This document shows, piece after piece, positions 50,975 through 59,672 of a stretch of 64,000 nucleotides of DNA (its first letter is position 1; every line of letters starts with the position of its first letter). The position numbers were made by a program, and so were the translations under genes. This DNA is from Novosphingobium jiangmenense (GTDB lineage: Bacteria; Pseudomonadota; Alphaproteobacteria; Sphingomonadales; Sphingomonadaceae), in assembly GCF_015694345.1 (NCBI RefSeq), contig NZ_JADQDC010000001.1, positions 62,001-126,000 of the forward strand. The letters run 5' to 3'. The notes under the pieces were generated by a model. It had not been told where the DNA came from, did no database searches, and saw only the letters and a list, made by a program, of their open reading frames with translations.

Positions 50975-51988
50975 TCAGCGGTAGCCCAGAACCTTGCGCA
51001 CCGCCGCCTCGATCTTGTCGACCGATGGGAGGTAGGCAGATTCCAGCTCGCGCGCGAACGGGATGGGGGTGTGCGGCGGGTTTACCGACAGCGGCGGGGC
51101 CTTGAGGCTGGCAAAGGCCTTCTCGGCCACCAGCGCGCAGATGTCGGCGCCGAGGCTGCAACGCGGCGGCGCTTCGTCGACAACGATCAGGCGGCCGGTC
51201 ACTTCGACCGAGTCGAGGATCGTCTCCTCATCGAGCGGGCTGGTGGTGCGCAGGTCGATCACATCGCAGCCGATGCCTTCGGCAGCCAGCTTGTCGGCCA
51301 CAGCCTCGCAGAAGCCGAGCAGCAAACCGGTCGAGACGATCGTCACGTCCTGCCCGGCGCGCGACAGGCGGGCGTGGCCGAACGGGATCATGTAGTCCGG
51401 ATCGTCGGGCACTTCGCCGGAAACGCCGTAGAGCGCCTTGTGCTCGAGGAAGATCACCGGGTCGTCATCGCGGATCGCGGTGCGCAGCAGACCCTTCACG
51501 TCGGCCGGCGTGGTGGGCATCACCACCTTGAGGCCGGGCATGCCAGTGAGGATCTGGTGGACCGCCTGGCTGTGCTGTGCGGCGGCATTGTAGCCCGCGC
51601 CATAGGCCATGCGGATCACTGCCGGGCACTTGGTCTTGCCGCCGAACATGTAGCGGAACTTGGCGATCTGGTTCCAGATCTGGTCAAGCGAGACGCCGAT
51701 GAAGTCGGCAAACATCAGCTCGGCAATCGGGCGCTTGCCCGAAAGCGCGAGGCCGGCTGCCGCGCCCATGATCGCGCTTTCCGAGATCGGGGTATCGATC
51801 ACGCGGTCCGCACCAAACTTGCCGAACAGCCCGGTCGAGGTCGACCAGATGCCGCCGATGGCTTCGGGGCCGCCCGGCGTGCCCATGCCACCGACAATGT
51901 CTTCGCCCAGGCACACGACGTTCTCGTCGCGCTCCATTTCCTCTGCGATCGTCGAGACGACGGCGTCGCGGTACATCATTTTTGCCAT
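50975..51988 (-). CDS. 2-oxoacid (acetoin/pyruvate) dehydrogenase E1 beta subunit
   Basis: A 337-residue transketolase-like beta subunit. It has GEDIVGGMGTPGG, DTPISESAIMGAAAGLA, FADF with the TPP-activating region, and the C-terminal transketolase domain with VIDLRTTSPLDEETI. It pairs with the alpha subunit immediately upstream (17-base gap). The two-subunit E1 and MPKWG-type E2 resemble acetoin dehydrogenase systems, so acetoin or a short branched 2-oxoacid is the likely substrate. Confidence 0.94.
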   Translation of the reverse strand: MAKMMYRDAVVSTIAEEMERDENVVCLGEDIVGGMGTPGGPEAIGGIWSTSTGLFGKFGADRVIDTPISESAIMGAAAGLALSGKRPIAELMFADFIGVSLDQIWNQIAKFRYMFGGKTKCPAVIRMAYGAGYNAAAQHSQAVHQILTGMPGLKVVMPTTPADVKGLLRTAIRDDDPVIFLEHKALYGVSGEVPDDPDYMIPFGHARLSRAGQDVTIVSTGLLLGFCEAVADKLAAEGIGCDVIDLRTTSPLDEETILDSVEVTGRLIVVDEAPPRCSLGADICALVAEKAFASLKAPPLSVNPPHTPIPFARELESAYLPSVDKIEAAVRKVLGYR

Positions 51989-52005
51989 TGGTCCGCTCCC
52001 TCGTC

Positions 52006-52980
52006 TCAGTACGAAATGTAGACGTCGGTCAGGACGTCTTCGGCGGTGGGACGATCGGCGGCCTTGGCCTGCCGGACGGATTCCTCGATCGCTTCAAGCA
52101 CTTCGGCATCGAGCGCGTCGAGATCGGCGTGTTCGAGAAGACCCGCGTCGGTCACCGACTTGCGGAAGTTCTTGAGGCAATCGCGCATCTCGCGGATGCG
52201 GTCGAGCTCGCCGGGGCCGCGATAGCGCTGCGGGTCGCCCTCGAAGTGGCCGAAGAAGCGTTCGGTATCGAATTCGACCGCTGCCGGGCCGTTGCCGGGG
52301 ACGCGGACGTAGTCGAGCACTTCGCGCATCGTTTCGTAGACCGAGAAGAAGTCGGTCCCGTCACCGCGCCACACCTTCATGCCGAAGGCCTCGGCGCGGC
52401 TGGCGATGTCGCCGCTGGTGCCGACTGCGTACTGGTAGCCGGTGTGTTCGGAATAGTGGTTGTTCTCGAACACGAAGATCGTCGCGGCCTTGGTGACCAC
52501 GGCCATGTTCATCGCTTCGAAGGTGGTGCCCTGGTTGCACGCGCCGTCGCCCGAGAAGGTGATGGCGACCTTGCCCTTGCCGTCGATCTTGGCGGCAATG
52601 CCTGCGCCCACCGCGATCGGAGCGCCCGCGCCGACGATGCCGTTGGCGCCGAGCATGCCCTTGTCGACGTCGGCGATGTGCATCGAGCCGCCCTTGCCCT
52701 TGCACAGGCCGTCGCGGCTGCCCCAGATTTCCTTCATCATCCCGTTCACGTCACAGCCCTTGGCAAGGCAGTGGCCGTGGCCGCGATGGGTCGAGACGAT
52801 CTTGTCGTCGTTGTCGAGATGCTCGCACACGCCCACTGCGACAGCTTCCTGCCCGCAGTAGAGGTGGGTGAAGCCGGCGATCTCGCCGGTCTGGATATCG
52901 ACGTGGAGGCGTTCCTCGAATTCGCGGATCACCTTCATCTGGCGATAGGCGCGCAATAGCGCCTCACGGCTCAGTTGCAT
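52006..52980 (-). CDS. 2-oxoacid (acetoin/pyruvate) dehydrogenase E1 alpha subunit
   Basis: A 324-residue alpha subunit with the thiamine-diphosphate motif beginning GDGACNQG and ending FVFENN about 30 residues later, the STHRGHGHCLAKG loop with the catalytic His pair, and KGGSMHIAD. It decarboxylates the 2-oxoacid. It follows the acyl-CoA dehydrogenase by 12 bases. No E3 (dihydrolipoamide dehydrogenase) gene is in the window, so E3 must be shared from elsewhere. Confidence 0.94.
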   Translation of the reverse strand: MQLSREALLRAYRQMKVIREFEERLHVDIQTGEIAGFTHLYCGQEAVAVGVCEHLDNDDKIVSTHRGHGHCLAKGCDVNGMMKEIWGSRDGLCKGKGGSMHIADVDKGMLGANGIVGAGAPIAVGAGIAAKIDGKGKVAITFSGDGACNQGTTFEAMNMAVVTKAATIFVFENNHYSEHTGYQYAVGTSGDIASRAEAFGMKVWRGDGTDFFSVYETMREVLDYVRVPGNGPAAVEFDTERFFGHFEGDPQRYRGPGELDRIREMRDCLKNFRKSVTDAGLLEHADLDALDAEVLEAIEESVRQAKAADRPTAEDVLTDVYISY

Positions 52981-52992
52981 CCTCTTCTTCCT

Positions 52993-54207
52993 TTAAAGTC
53001 CGAGCACAGTGCGCGCGATGATGCCCGCCTGCACTTCGTTGGTTCCGCCGAAAATGGTCCAGGCACGGCTGTTGAGATAGCGTGCCGAGGCGACTTGCGC
53101 GCCCCTGGAATGAATCGCCTCGGGCGCATTGTCGCCATAGAACGGCCGCGCGAAATCGAGCTGGAGGCCGGCTGTGCCATAGAGGTCCACCGCCAGCAGA
53201 TCGACGTCCTGCCGCAGGTTCGAGGCCAGCAGCTTGCACAGCGAGGTCTGCGGCCCCGGCGCACGGCCCTTGGCCACCTCCGAGAGGATCTTCAGCTCGA
53301 TCATCTCGAGGCTCTGGATGCCGAGACGCACCTTGGCGACGCGGCGCTTCCAGTCGACATCGTCGGCCAGCTTGCCGCCACGGCCATCAGGCTCATCCGC
53401 CGCTGCCTGCTCGATCTGGTCGAGATCGTATTCCAGCTTGGGCGAATGGCACGAACCGCCGCGTTCGTTCTCGAGCAGGAACTTGGCGAGCTTCCAGCCA
53501 TCGCCTTCCTCGGCAATGCGGTCCTCGACCGGCACGATCGCGTCTTCGAGGAACACCTGGTTGACCTCGTGGTCGCCCGCCAGCGTCAGCAGCGGACGTA
53601 CCGAGACGCCGGGCTGGTTCATGTCGACCAGCAGGAACGAGATGCCCGCCTGCTTTTTCACGCTCGCATCGGTGCGTACCAGCGCGAACATCTTGTTCGC
53701 CCAGTGCGCATGGGTGGTCCAGATCTTCGAGCCGTTGAGCTTGTAGTGCGTGCCGTCTTCGGAAAGCGTGGCGCGGCACTGCAGGCTGGCCAGGTCCGAT
53801 CCGGAGCCGGGCTCGGAGAAGCCCTGGCACCAGTAGTCCTCGCCCGAAAGGATGCGGGGCAGGTACTTGGCTTTCTGTTCTGGCGTGCCGAAGGTGTAGA
53901 TCACCGGAGCGACGAGCTTCAGGCCGAGCACGGTGAGATTTGGAGCGCCGGCCAGCGCGCATTCCTTCTCGAAGATATAGCGCTGCGTCGGCGTCCAGCC
54001 GGTGCCGCCGACTTCCTTGGGCCACTGGTAGGCGAGCCAGCCCTTCTCGTTCAGCACCGCGTTCCAGCGCTGGCCGATGTCGGGCTCGACGAAGACCGTG
54101 GGCGACATTGCCGCGCCGTGCTTCACCTCTTCGGGCAGCTTCTCTGCCAGAAAGGCGCGCACTTCGTCGCGGAAGGCCAGTTCTTCGGGGGAAAGGTCGA
54201 TATCCAT
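52993..54207 (-). CDS. Acyl-CoA dehydrogenase (GGTNEVQ type)
   Basis: A 404-residue ACAD with the FAD-binding GFSEPGSGSDLASLQ loop and GSKIWTTHAHWA. The C-terminal motif is IFGGTNEVQ, where the canonical catalytic Glu (IYEGT) is Gly387. Such members are common among ACADs for bulky or branched substrates, where the base comes from elsewhere or from a partner subunit. It introduces the alpha-beta double bond in a CoA ester. It lies 3 bases after the thiolase-like gene. Confidence 0.9.
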   Translation of the reverse strand: MDIDLSPEELAFRDEVRAFLAEKLPEEVKHGAAMSPTVFVEPDIGQRWNAVLNEKGWLAYQWPKEVGGTGWTPTQRYIFEKECALAGAPNLTVLGLKLVAPVIYTFGTPEQKAKYLPRILSGEDYWCQGFSEPGSGSDLASLQCRATLSEDGTHYKLNGSKIWTTHAHWANKMFALVRTDASVKKQAGISFLLVDMNQPGVSVRPLLTLAGDHEVNQVFLEDAIVPVEDRIAEEGDGWKLAKFLLENERGGSCHSPKLEYDLDQIEQAAADEPDGRGGKLADDVDWKRRVAKVRLGIQSLEMIELKILSEVAKGRAPGPQTSLCKLLASNLRQDVDLLAVDLYGTAGLQLDFARPFYGDNAPEAIHSRGAQVASARYLNSRAWTIFGGTNEVQAGIIARTVLGL

Positions 54208-54210
54208 GTC

Positions 54211-55362
54211 TTAACGCTCGAGAATGGTTACGGCAGAGACGCCCGGGGCGCCATAGACGTGGCTGTATGCGGTCTTGGGATTGCCGGGAACCTGACGCCC
54301 GCCACCATCGCCGCGCAGCTGCACGACGTTTTCATAGACCTGGCGCAGGCCCGAAGCGCCGATGGGTTCGCCACAGGCCAGGCAGCCTCCGTCGGTGTTG
54401 ACCGGCAGCGCGCCGCCGATCTCGGTGCGGCCTTGCGCCAGCCACGCTTCCTGTTCGCCGTCCTTGCAGAAGCCGTTCTCGGCCATGTGCATGATCTCGG
54501 CACCGCATTCGGTGTCCTGCAACTGGGCGAGCGAAATGTCCTCCGGTCCGATCCCGGCCATGCGGAAGGCATCGGCGCTGGCGATCTGCGTGGCCGTGGC
54601 CTTGCCGCCGCCGATGTCGATCGAAGGCGCGAAGACCTCGAAGCTCTTGGGCGGGCGGGTGCGCATCGTCGCGGCCTTGAGGCGTACCAGCGGCTTGCCC
54701 AGCTCGCGCGCCTTCTTCTCGCTGGCAAGGATCAGCGCGACGCCGCCTTCTGCCGGAGAGCAGAACATGTACTTGGTATAGGGATCGGACACGAGCGGCG
54801 CTTCGAGGATCGTCTCCATGTCCACGGGCTCGCGCCGCCAGGCGTGCGGGGCGTGGACGGCGTTGCGGAACGCCTTGTTGGCCACGCGCGCAAGGCTGGT
54901 CTGGCTGATGCCGTGTTCGTGCATGTAGCGCATGATCTTGGCCGCAAAGAACTGCGTGGTGATCATGTAGCCGGCATCGCCATACCATTCCGGCAGGTTG
55001 TATTCCGAAGGCAGCGCGTTGAACGCGCCGCGCGGGTGCTTGTCGAAGCCGACGGCAAGGCCGATGTCGAACTCGCCGGACTTGATCGCCATCTGCGCCG
55101 AGAACAGCGCCGATCCGCCTGCGGCACAGCCATTGCGCACGTTGATGAACTGCACGCCCGTAAGGCCGAGGCGCTCGACCATGGTGTCGGGATTGCCAGC
55201 CGCGTCCGAGCTGCCATAGGCAAACTGGATCTGCGGCCAGTCGATCCCGGCATCGGCCAGCGCCTCGCGCACGGCGAAGACGCCCTGCTCAAGGCCGGAC
55301 AGGCCATCGGTGCGGCCGAACGGGTGGATGCCCACGCCGACGATGCAGACGTCGCCACTCAT
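54211..55362 (-). CDS. Thiolase-like protein (SCP-x/Ltp2 branch)
   Basis: A 383-residue thiolase-fold protein. Cys79 in NGCAAGGSAL aligns with the nucleophile, but the C-terminal GHP motif is GEP (Glu332), and the HDCF-type His is replaced by QDTE. This pattern suits SCP-x/lipid-transfer-protein enzymes, including the retro-aldolases of steroid side-chain degradation, which work with DUF35 proteins. A DUF35 gene overlaps its start (ATGA). It may therefore be an aldolase or other acyl carrier enzyme rather than a Claisen thiolase. Confidence 0.87.
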   Translation of the reverse strand: MSGDVCIVGVGIHPFGRTDGLSGLEQGVFAVREALADAGIDWPQIQFAYGSSDAAGNPDTMVERLGLTGVQFINVRNGCAAGGSALFSAQMAIKSGEFDIGLAVGFDKHPRGAFNALPSEYNLPEWYGDAGYMITTQFFAAKIMRYMHEHGISQTSLARVANKAFRNAVHAPHAWRREPVDMETILEAPLVSDPYTKYMFCSPAEGGVALILASEKKARELGKPLVRLKAATMRTRPPKSFEVFAPSIDIGGGKATATQIASADAFRMAGIGPEDISLAQLQDTECGAEIMHMAENGFCKDGEQEAWLAQGRTEIGGALPVNTDGGCLACGEPIGASGLRQVYENVVQLRGDGGGRQVPGNPKTAYSHVYGAPGVSAVTILER

Positions 55363-55754
55363 GCTGCTGCTCCTGCGGGACGGAAGGCAGGGATCATCAT
55401 GGAGCCGGGCGCGTCCGGATCAAGCGGGATCATGGTCAGTTCCAGCGGCATGCCGATGCGGATGTCCTCGAAGGCGACGTCGGTCAGGCGCGATTCGACG
55501 ATCACTTCGCCGGGCAGCTCGACATAGGCGACGGCCCAGGGGCGGAAGGCCTCGGGGCCCTTGTAGGGCGGCGATTTCGGACGGTAGCGCTGGATCGTAT
55601 AGGACCACAGCGTGCCGGTGCGCGACAGGGCGACTTGCTCGTACCGCTCGCCGGGAGGGCACGGAAACACGACGCGACCGGTCTCACGCTCGCGCCCGCC
55701 GATCAGGTGCGGCGGATTGTCCTCGGTAATGAGCCCTTGGGCGATAACGTGCAT
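55359..55754 (-). CDS. DUF35 OB-fold protein, thiolase partner
   Basis: A 131-residue OB-fold protein of the DUF35 type. The C-terminal barrel reads LWSYTIQRYRP, RPWAVAYVELP and LTDVAFEDIRIGMPLELT. The N-terminal zinc ribbon is degenerate, with one Cys (FPCPPG) instead of four. DUF35 proteins form complexes with thiolase-fold aldolases and synthases. It is the first gene of the operon. I choose ATG 55754 with GGGAGTGG upstream. Confidence 0.82.
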   Translation of the reverse strand: MHVIAQGLITEDNPPHLIGGRERETGRVVFPCPPGERYEQVALSRTGTLWSYTIQRYRPKSPPYKGPEAFRPWAVAYVELPGEVIVESRLTDVAFEDIRIGMPLELTMIPLDPDAPGSMMIPAFRPAGAAA

Positions 55755-55845
55755 TCCACTCCCGTCCGTGCAAATCCGGCCGCCTGTTTCCGTTCGGCGC
55801 GATTCCGGTGTCAACCACTAGACCCGTCACAAACCACTTTGCCGA

Positions 55846-55869
55846 CTCTGCAAAACGCTAGGGTTGTCC
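55846..55869 (+). promoter_or_regulatory. Repeated promoter-proximal element, copy 1
   Basis: The 24-base element begins CTCTGCAAAACGCTAGG and ends TTGTCC. It recurs with one mismatch at 62960-62983. It ends 44 bases before the GMC oxidoreductase ATG, nearly the same distance as for copy 2, so it is probably a core promoter or a shared operator. Confidence 0.55.
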
Positions 55870-55913
55870 CTTTTGCCAGTGTGCCAGAACTGCGGCCCTG
55901 AGAGGGATGCACA

Positions 55914-57539
55914 ATGGAACAGCACTGGGATTACATCGTCGTGGGCGCAGGCTCGTCCGGCTGCGTCGTTGCCGAACGGCTGAGCACTGACCCGCGCAAC
56001 AAGGTGCTGGTGCTCGAAGCCGGTGGCGAGAACGACGGTTTCTGGGTGACGCTGCCCAAGGGCGTGGCCAGGCTCGTCACCAATCCCGACCACATCTGGG
56101 CCTACCCCGTCAGCCAGCCCCGCGCCGAGGGCTTGCCCGCCAACGAGGTGTGGATCAGGGGCAAGGGGCTCGGCGGATCGTCAGCGGTCAACGGCATGAT
56201 CTGGAGCCGGGGCGAGCCTGCCGACTACGACGCGTGGGAAGCCGCGGGCGCCACCGGATGGAACGGCGCGGCGATGACCGAGGCGTTCCTTGCGCTGGAA
56301 GACCATGCCGCCGGGCCAGGGCCGATGCGCGGGGCGGGCGGGCTGGTCCATGTCGATCCGGCAATCTTCTCCTACCCGCTGGCCGAGCGCATGATCGCGG
56401 CGGGCGAGGCCATGGGCATGGCGCGTGTCGGCGACCTCAACGAGCGTGGCGGCGAGCGCGTCGGCCTTTACAGCCACAATATCCGAAAAGGGCAGCGGCA
56501 AAGCTCGGGCCGCACCTTCCTCGCCGCCGCGCGCAAGCGCGCCAACGTCTCGGTCGTGACCGGCGCGATTGCCGAGCGGGTGGTCATCGAGCAGGGCCGC
56601 GCCGTCGCGGTAGAGGCCCGCGTGAATGGCGTGCTGCGCCGCTTTGCTTGTGCGGGCGAAGTGATCGTCAGCGGCGGCGCGATGGAAAGCCCGCTGCTGC
56701 TCCAGCGTTCAGGCATCGGCGATGGCGAGCGGCTCAAGGCCGTGGGCATCGCACCGCTGGTGCAATCGCCCGACGTGGGCGAGCGCATGGTCGAACACCT
56801 CGGCTTCTCGATGCCGCACCGCTTGCGTGGTGAGCGCGGCACCGGCGGGCTCCTGCGCGGCCCCGGCCTGCTGGCGGCGATGGCGCGTTACATGCTGACC
56901 GGCGGCGGGATCATGGCGACCGGGCCGTTTGAGGTCGGCGCGTTCTGCAATGTCGCCCATCCCGATGGGCGGGTGGATGCGCAGCTCTACCTTGGCGGCT
57001 ATACTTTCGAGGTGTCGGACGATGGCAACCCGGTCCCGCTCGACAAGATCTCGCGCGAGCCGGGAATGACCATCTACGGCCAGCTCCTGCGCCTGACCAG
57101 CGAGGCCTCGGTCCGCGCCGCGGGGCCTGATGCGGCGACGCTGCCGACGATCCTGCCAAACTGGCTTTCGACCGAGCATGACCGCAAGTCGGCCATCGCC
57201 ATGGTGCGCAAGATGCGCGCCTTCATGCGCTCCGGCCCGTTGGCGCAAGTGGTGGGCGACGAGCTGATCCCCGGTGCGGGCGTGGAAAGCGACGAGGCGA
57301 TTCTCGATGCCTTCCGCCGCATCGCCAGCTGCGGCCTTCACGCCATCGGCTCGTGCCGCATGGGGTCTGACGATCGCGCCGTGGTCGATCCGCGCTTGCG
57401 CGTGCGCGGGGTTTCCGGGCTGCGCGTGGTCGATTGCTCGGTCATGCCAGGCCACGTCACCGGCAACACCAATGCGCCTGCAATGGCGCTCGGCTATCGC
57501 GCAGGGGCCATGATTCTGGAGGATGCTAGGCGAGCCTGA
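55914..57539 (+). CDS. GMC-family FAD oxidoreductase (choline dehydrogenase-like)
   Basis: A 541-residue GMC oxidoreductase: YIVVGAGSSGCVVAERLS for FAD, RGKGLGGSSAVNGM in the first GMC signature, SGGAMESPLLLQRSGIG in the second, and the C-terminal active-site region LHAIGSCRMG plus PGHVTGNTNAPAMALG, which holds the catalytic His-Asn pair. It oxidises an alcohol to an aldehyde. No signal peptide is seen. It stands alone on the plus strand, and its 3' end overlaps the converging photolyase-like gene by 14 bases. Confidence 0.93.
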   Translation: MEQHWDYIVVGAGSSGCVVAERLSTDPRNKVLVLEAGGENDGFWVTLPKGVARLVTNPDHIWAYPVSQPRAEGLPANEVWIRGKGLGGSSAVNGMIWSRGEPADYDAWEAAGATGWNGAAMTEAFLALEDHAAGPGPMRGAGGLVHVDPAIFSYPLAERMIAAGEAMGMARVGDLNERGGERVGLYSHNIRKGQRQSSGRTFLAAARKRANVSVVTGAIAERVVIEQGRAVAVEARVNGVLRRFACAGEVIVSGGAMESPLLLQRSGIGDGERLKAVGIAPLVQSPDVGERMVEHLGFSMPHRLRGERGTGGLLRGPGLLAAMARYMLTGGGIMATGPFEVGAFCNVAHPDGRVDAQLYLGGYTFEVSDDGNPVPLDKISREPGMTIYGQLLRLTSEASVRAAGPDAATLPTILPNWLSTEHDRKSAIAMVRKMRAFMRSGPLAQVVGDELIPGAGVESDEAILDAFRRIASCGLHAIGSCRMGSDDRAVVDPRLRVRGVSGLRVVDCSVMPGHVTGNTNAPAMALGYRAGAMILEDARRA

Positions 57540-58665
57540 GCGCCTCCAGCAGGTGCGGGATTTCGGACTTCAGGTTGAAGAAGCCCTTGCCGCAGTGGGG
57601 CCAGCACAGCCGGTCCCATTCGCGCTGGTGCTCGGCAAGGACGATGCCCTGCGCGGATAGCTGCCCCCGAAGGTCTTCGAGCGCCGCCGCAACCGGACCG
57701 ACCGGCGCAAAGCCGGTCACCACCTGCGTGCAGCCATGTTGCGCAGCGATGCTGGCGATGTCGCCCGGGCCGGTAGGGCATTGCCAGTGTGCCGCCGCGC
57801 GGGCGGCGGCGTCCTGCATCGCAGTGCGGTCCCAGGCGTTGCGGGCAAGGTCGTCGGCCACGGCGACTGCGCGCACATCGAGGGTGGGCAGCACGGTTTC
57901 GAGCGAGCAGTCCTCCGGCGTCACCAGCACCAGCGTCGGCAGGGCGGGATCCGGGGCCGATGCTGCACGCAGCGGCGTGCGCGGCGGATGGGCGGAGCCA
58001 TCAGGAATGCGGGGCATGGTGGCAAGACCATCAGGCCGGAACCTGCCGCCGGTCATCGCCGCGATCCGGTCCGCGTCGGCAAGGTAGGTCTTGCCCGGGG
58101 TGTGCAGCCCCGCCACCCAGCGCCAGCTCAGCGTGTTCGAGGCAGGGTCGGCATCGATCAGCCGCTCGAAGAACCACTGCGCGCCCAGCTGCCACGGCAG
58201 GCCCAGCGTGAAGGTCCAGATCGAGGCGACCTGCATCCGCGCCCAGTTGTGCAGGTACCCGGTCTCGGCCAGCTCGCGCGCCCAGTGATCGAAAGCGTCG
58301 ATCCCGGTGCGCCCCGCGATCGCCTCGGCAACTGCCGTGCCGGGCTGAAAGGCTTCCACATCGGCCAGATAGCCCGTCCAGACGCCGGGTCGCTGTTCCA
58401 GCCAGCCCTTCCAGTAAGTCCGCCAGAACACCTCGGCGAGGAACTTCTCGCACTTGTCGAAGCGGTGCGTTGCCAGAACGGCGCGCACCACCTCGTCCTC
58501 CCCGATCAACCTGCGGCGCAGCGCGGCGGACAGGCGCGAGACATTGCCGTGATCGCCGTCCGGATCGACGAGATTGCGCCGCGCGCCATAGGCGCTCCCG
58601 GCGCGCGGCACGAAGCGTTCCAGCCGCTCGAGCGCGGCGGCGCGGGTGAGGGGAAACCGGTTCAT
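57526..58665 (-). CDS. Photolyase/cryptochrome FAD-binding-domain protein
   Basis: A 379-residue protein in which the photolyase FAD-binding helical domain comes first (residues about 20-205; EVFWRTYWKGWLE, YLHNWARMQVASIW, ASNTLSWRWVAGLHTPGKTY). A 170-residue C-terminal part that looks like an alpha/beta nucleotide-fold domain follows (LPTLVLVTPED). Normal photolyases have the reverse order. It probably binds FAD and may repair DNA or sense light. It is unrelated to the catabolic genes and converges on the GMC gene. Confidence 0.82.
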   Translation of the reverse strand: MNRFPLTRAAALERLERFVPRAGSAYGARRNLVDPDGDHGNVSRLSAALRRRLIGEDEVVRAVLATHRFDKCEKFLAEVFWRTYWKGWLEQRPGVWTGYLADVEAFQPGTAVAEAIAGRTGIDAFDHWARELAETGYLHNWARMQVASIWTFTLGLPWQLGAQWFFERLIDADPASNTLSWRWVAGLHTPGKTYLADADRIAAMTGGRFRPDGLATMPRIPDGSAHPPRTPLRAASAPDPALPTLVLVTPEDCSLETVLPTLDVRAVAVADDLARNAWDRTAMQDAAARAAAHWQCPTGPGDIASIAAQHGCTQVVTGFAPVGPVAAALEDLRGQLSAQGIVLAEHQREWDRLCWPHCGKGFFNLKSEIPHLLEALRLA

Positions 58666-58774
58666 GCCCCCGGCCTAGACCTGCGCGGGCGGAGGCTCGA
58701 CGTGGCAACAGGGCCGTGTTGCGATGGCCTTGGCGCGGGGCCAGAGCGGAACCAGCATCAAGGAGTCCGCCCGC

Positions 58775-59224
58775 GTGTCCCGATCTTCCCTTCCTCCTGC
58801 CGTCACCGTGCTTGGCCTTGCCGGGTGGCTGCCGCAGGCGCTGTGCATCTGGGCGGTGCTCGACAAGGGGCCATACCAGTGGACCGCCAAGGCAGCGGGC
58901 TGCTTCTATGCCGCGCTGATTCTCTCCTTCCTCGGCGGTCTGTGGTGGATGGCGGGGCTGATGGGCAATGTGCGCAAGTCCGGGCTCTACGTCGTGTCGG
59001 TCCTGCCCAGCCTTGCCGCCTGGGCCGCGCTGCTGCCGTGGAGTGAGGGCTGGCATTGGCCGGGGCCTTCGCTTGTCGCATTAGGACTGTTGCTGCTGGC
59101 CAGCCCGCTGGTGGACTACAAGCTGTCCGGCGACGTCACCCTGCCGCAGGGCTGGTTGCGGCTGCGCGTGTGGATGGCCAGCGGCCTTGGCGTCCTGACC
59201 TTGACCTTGGCGGCGGTCGGCTGA
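58775..59224 (+). CDS. DUF3429-family membrane protein
   Basis: A 149-residue membrane protein with four predicted helices, similar in size and pattern to DUF3429 proteins. The start is GTG 58775 with AAGGAG 9 bases upstream; an in-frame ATG at 58724 lacks a ribosome site. The function is unknown. It is divergent from the photolyase-like gene, a pairing that could mean a shared light or stress theme, though this is speculative. Confidence 0.75.
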   Translation: MSRSSLPPAVTVLGLAGWLPQALCIWAVLDKGPYQWTAKAAGCFYAALILSFLGGLWWMAGLMGNVRKSGLYVVSVLPSLAAWAALLPWSEGWHWPGPSLVALGLLLLASPLVDYKLSGDVTLPQGWLRLRVWMASGLGVLTLTLAAVG

Positions 59225-59300
59225 CCCGCGCACGCGCGTTTCGCTTGGTGGAACGCGCAAGGTCAGCGTCGATAGCGGGCACGCCGCCTGCGCGATAACT

Positions 59301-59332
59301 CTCCGGTGAAGCGGACATCATCCGCACCGGAG
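59301..59332 (+). promoter_or_regulatory. 5'-leader hairpin overlapping a ribosome-binding site
   Basis: CTCCGGT (59301-59307) pairs with ACCGGAG (59326-59332), and GCGGA (59311-59315) pairs with TCCGC (59321-59325) around CATCA, leaving a 3-base bulge. The right arm includes the first half of GGAGGGG (59329-59335), the Shine-Dalgarno of the cytochrome c gene at 59340. Confidence 0.5.
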
Positions 59333-59339
59333 GGGACAT

Positions 59340-59672
59340 ATGCCGGACAAGACCACCGCCCTTGCCATCGCAGGGGTCACGCTCATGGCGCTCGCCGCGC
59401 CTGCCATCGCCGGGCAGAAGCTGGGCGAGGCGCAAGCCATCCGTACGCCTGAAACCATCTACGCCAAGACCTGCGGCTACTGCCACGGCCGCAACGTCGG
59501 CCCGATCATCCTCGGGCGCGGCCTGCCTGCGGAATCGGTGAAGTACATCGTCCGCCACGGCCAGAACGGCATGCCCGCCTTCCGTCCGACAGAGGTGAAG
59601 CCGGAAGAACTCGAAGCCCTCGCCGCGTGGGTCGAGAAGAGCGAAGCACGCAAGGGGGAGCACGGGCAGTGA
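59340..59672 (+). CDS. Exported c-type cytochrome
   Basis: A 110-residue class I cytochrome c with a signal peptide ending PAIAG (about residue 25), the haem motif CGYCH (45-49) and the distal ligand Met78 in NGMPAF. It is immediately followed, with a GTGA overlap, by an exported VAO/PCMH-type flavoprotein. By analogy with p-cresol methylhydroxylase and eugenol hydroxylase it is the electron-accepting cytochrome subunit. Confidence 0.92.
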   Translation: MPDKTTALAIAGVTLMALAAPAIAGQKLGEAQAIRTPETIYAKTCGYCHGRNVGPIILGRGLPAESVKYIVRHGQNGMPAFRPTEVKPEELEALAAWVEKSEARKGEHGQ

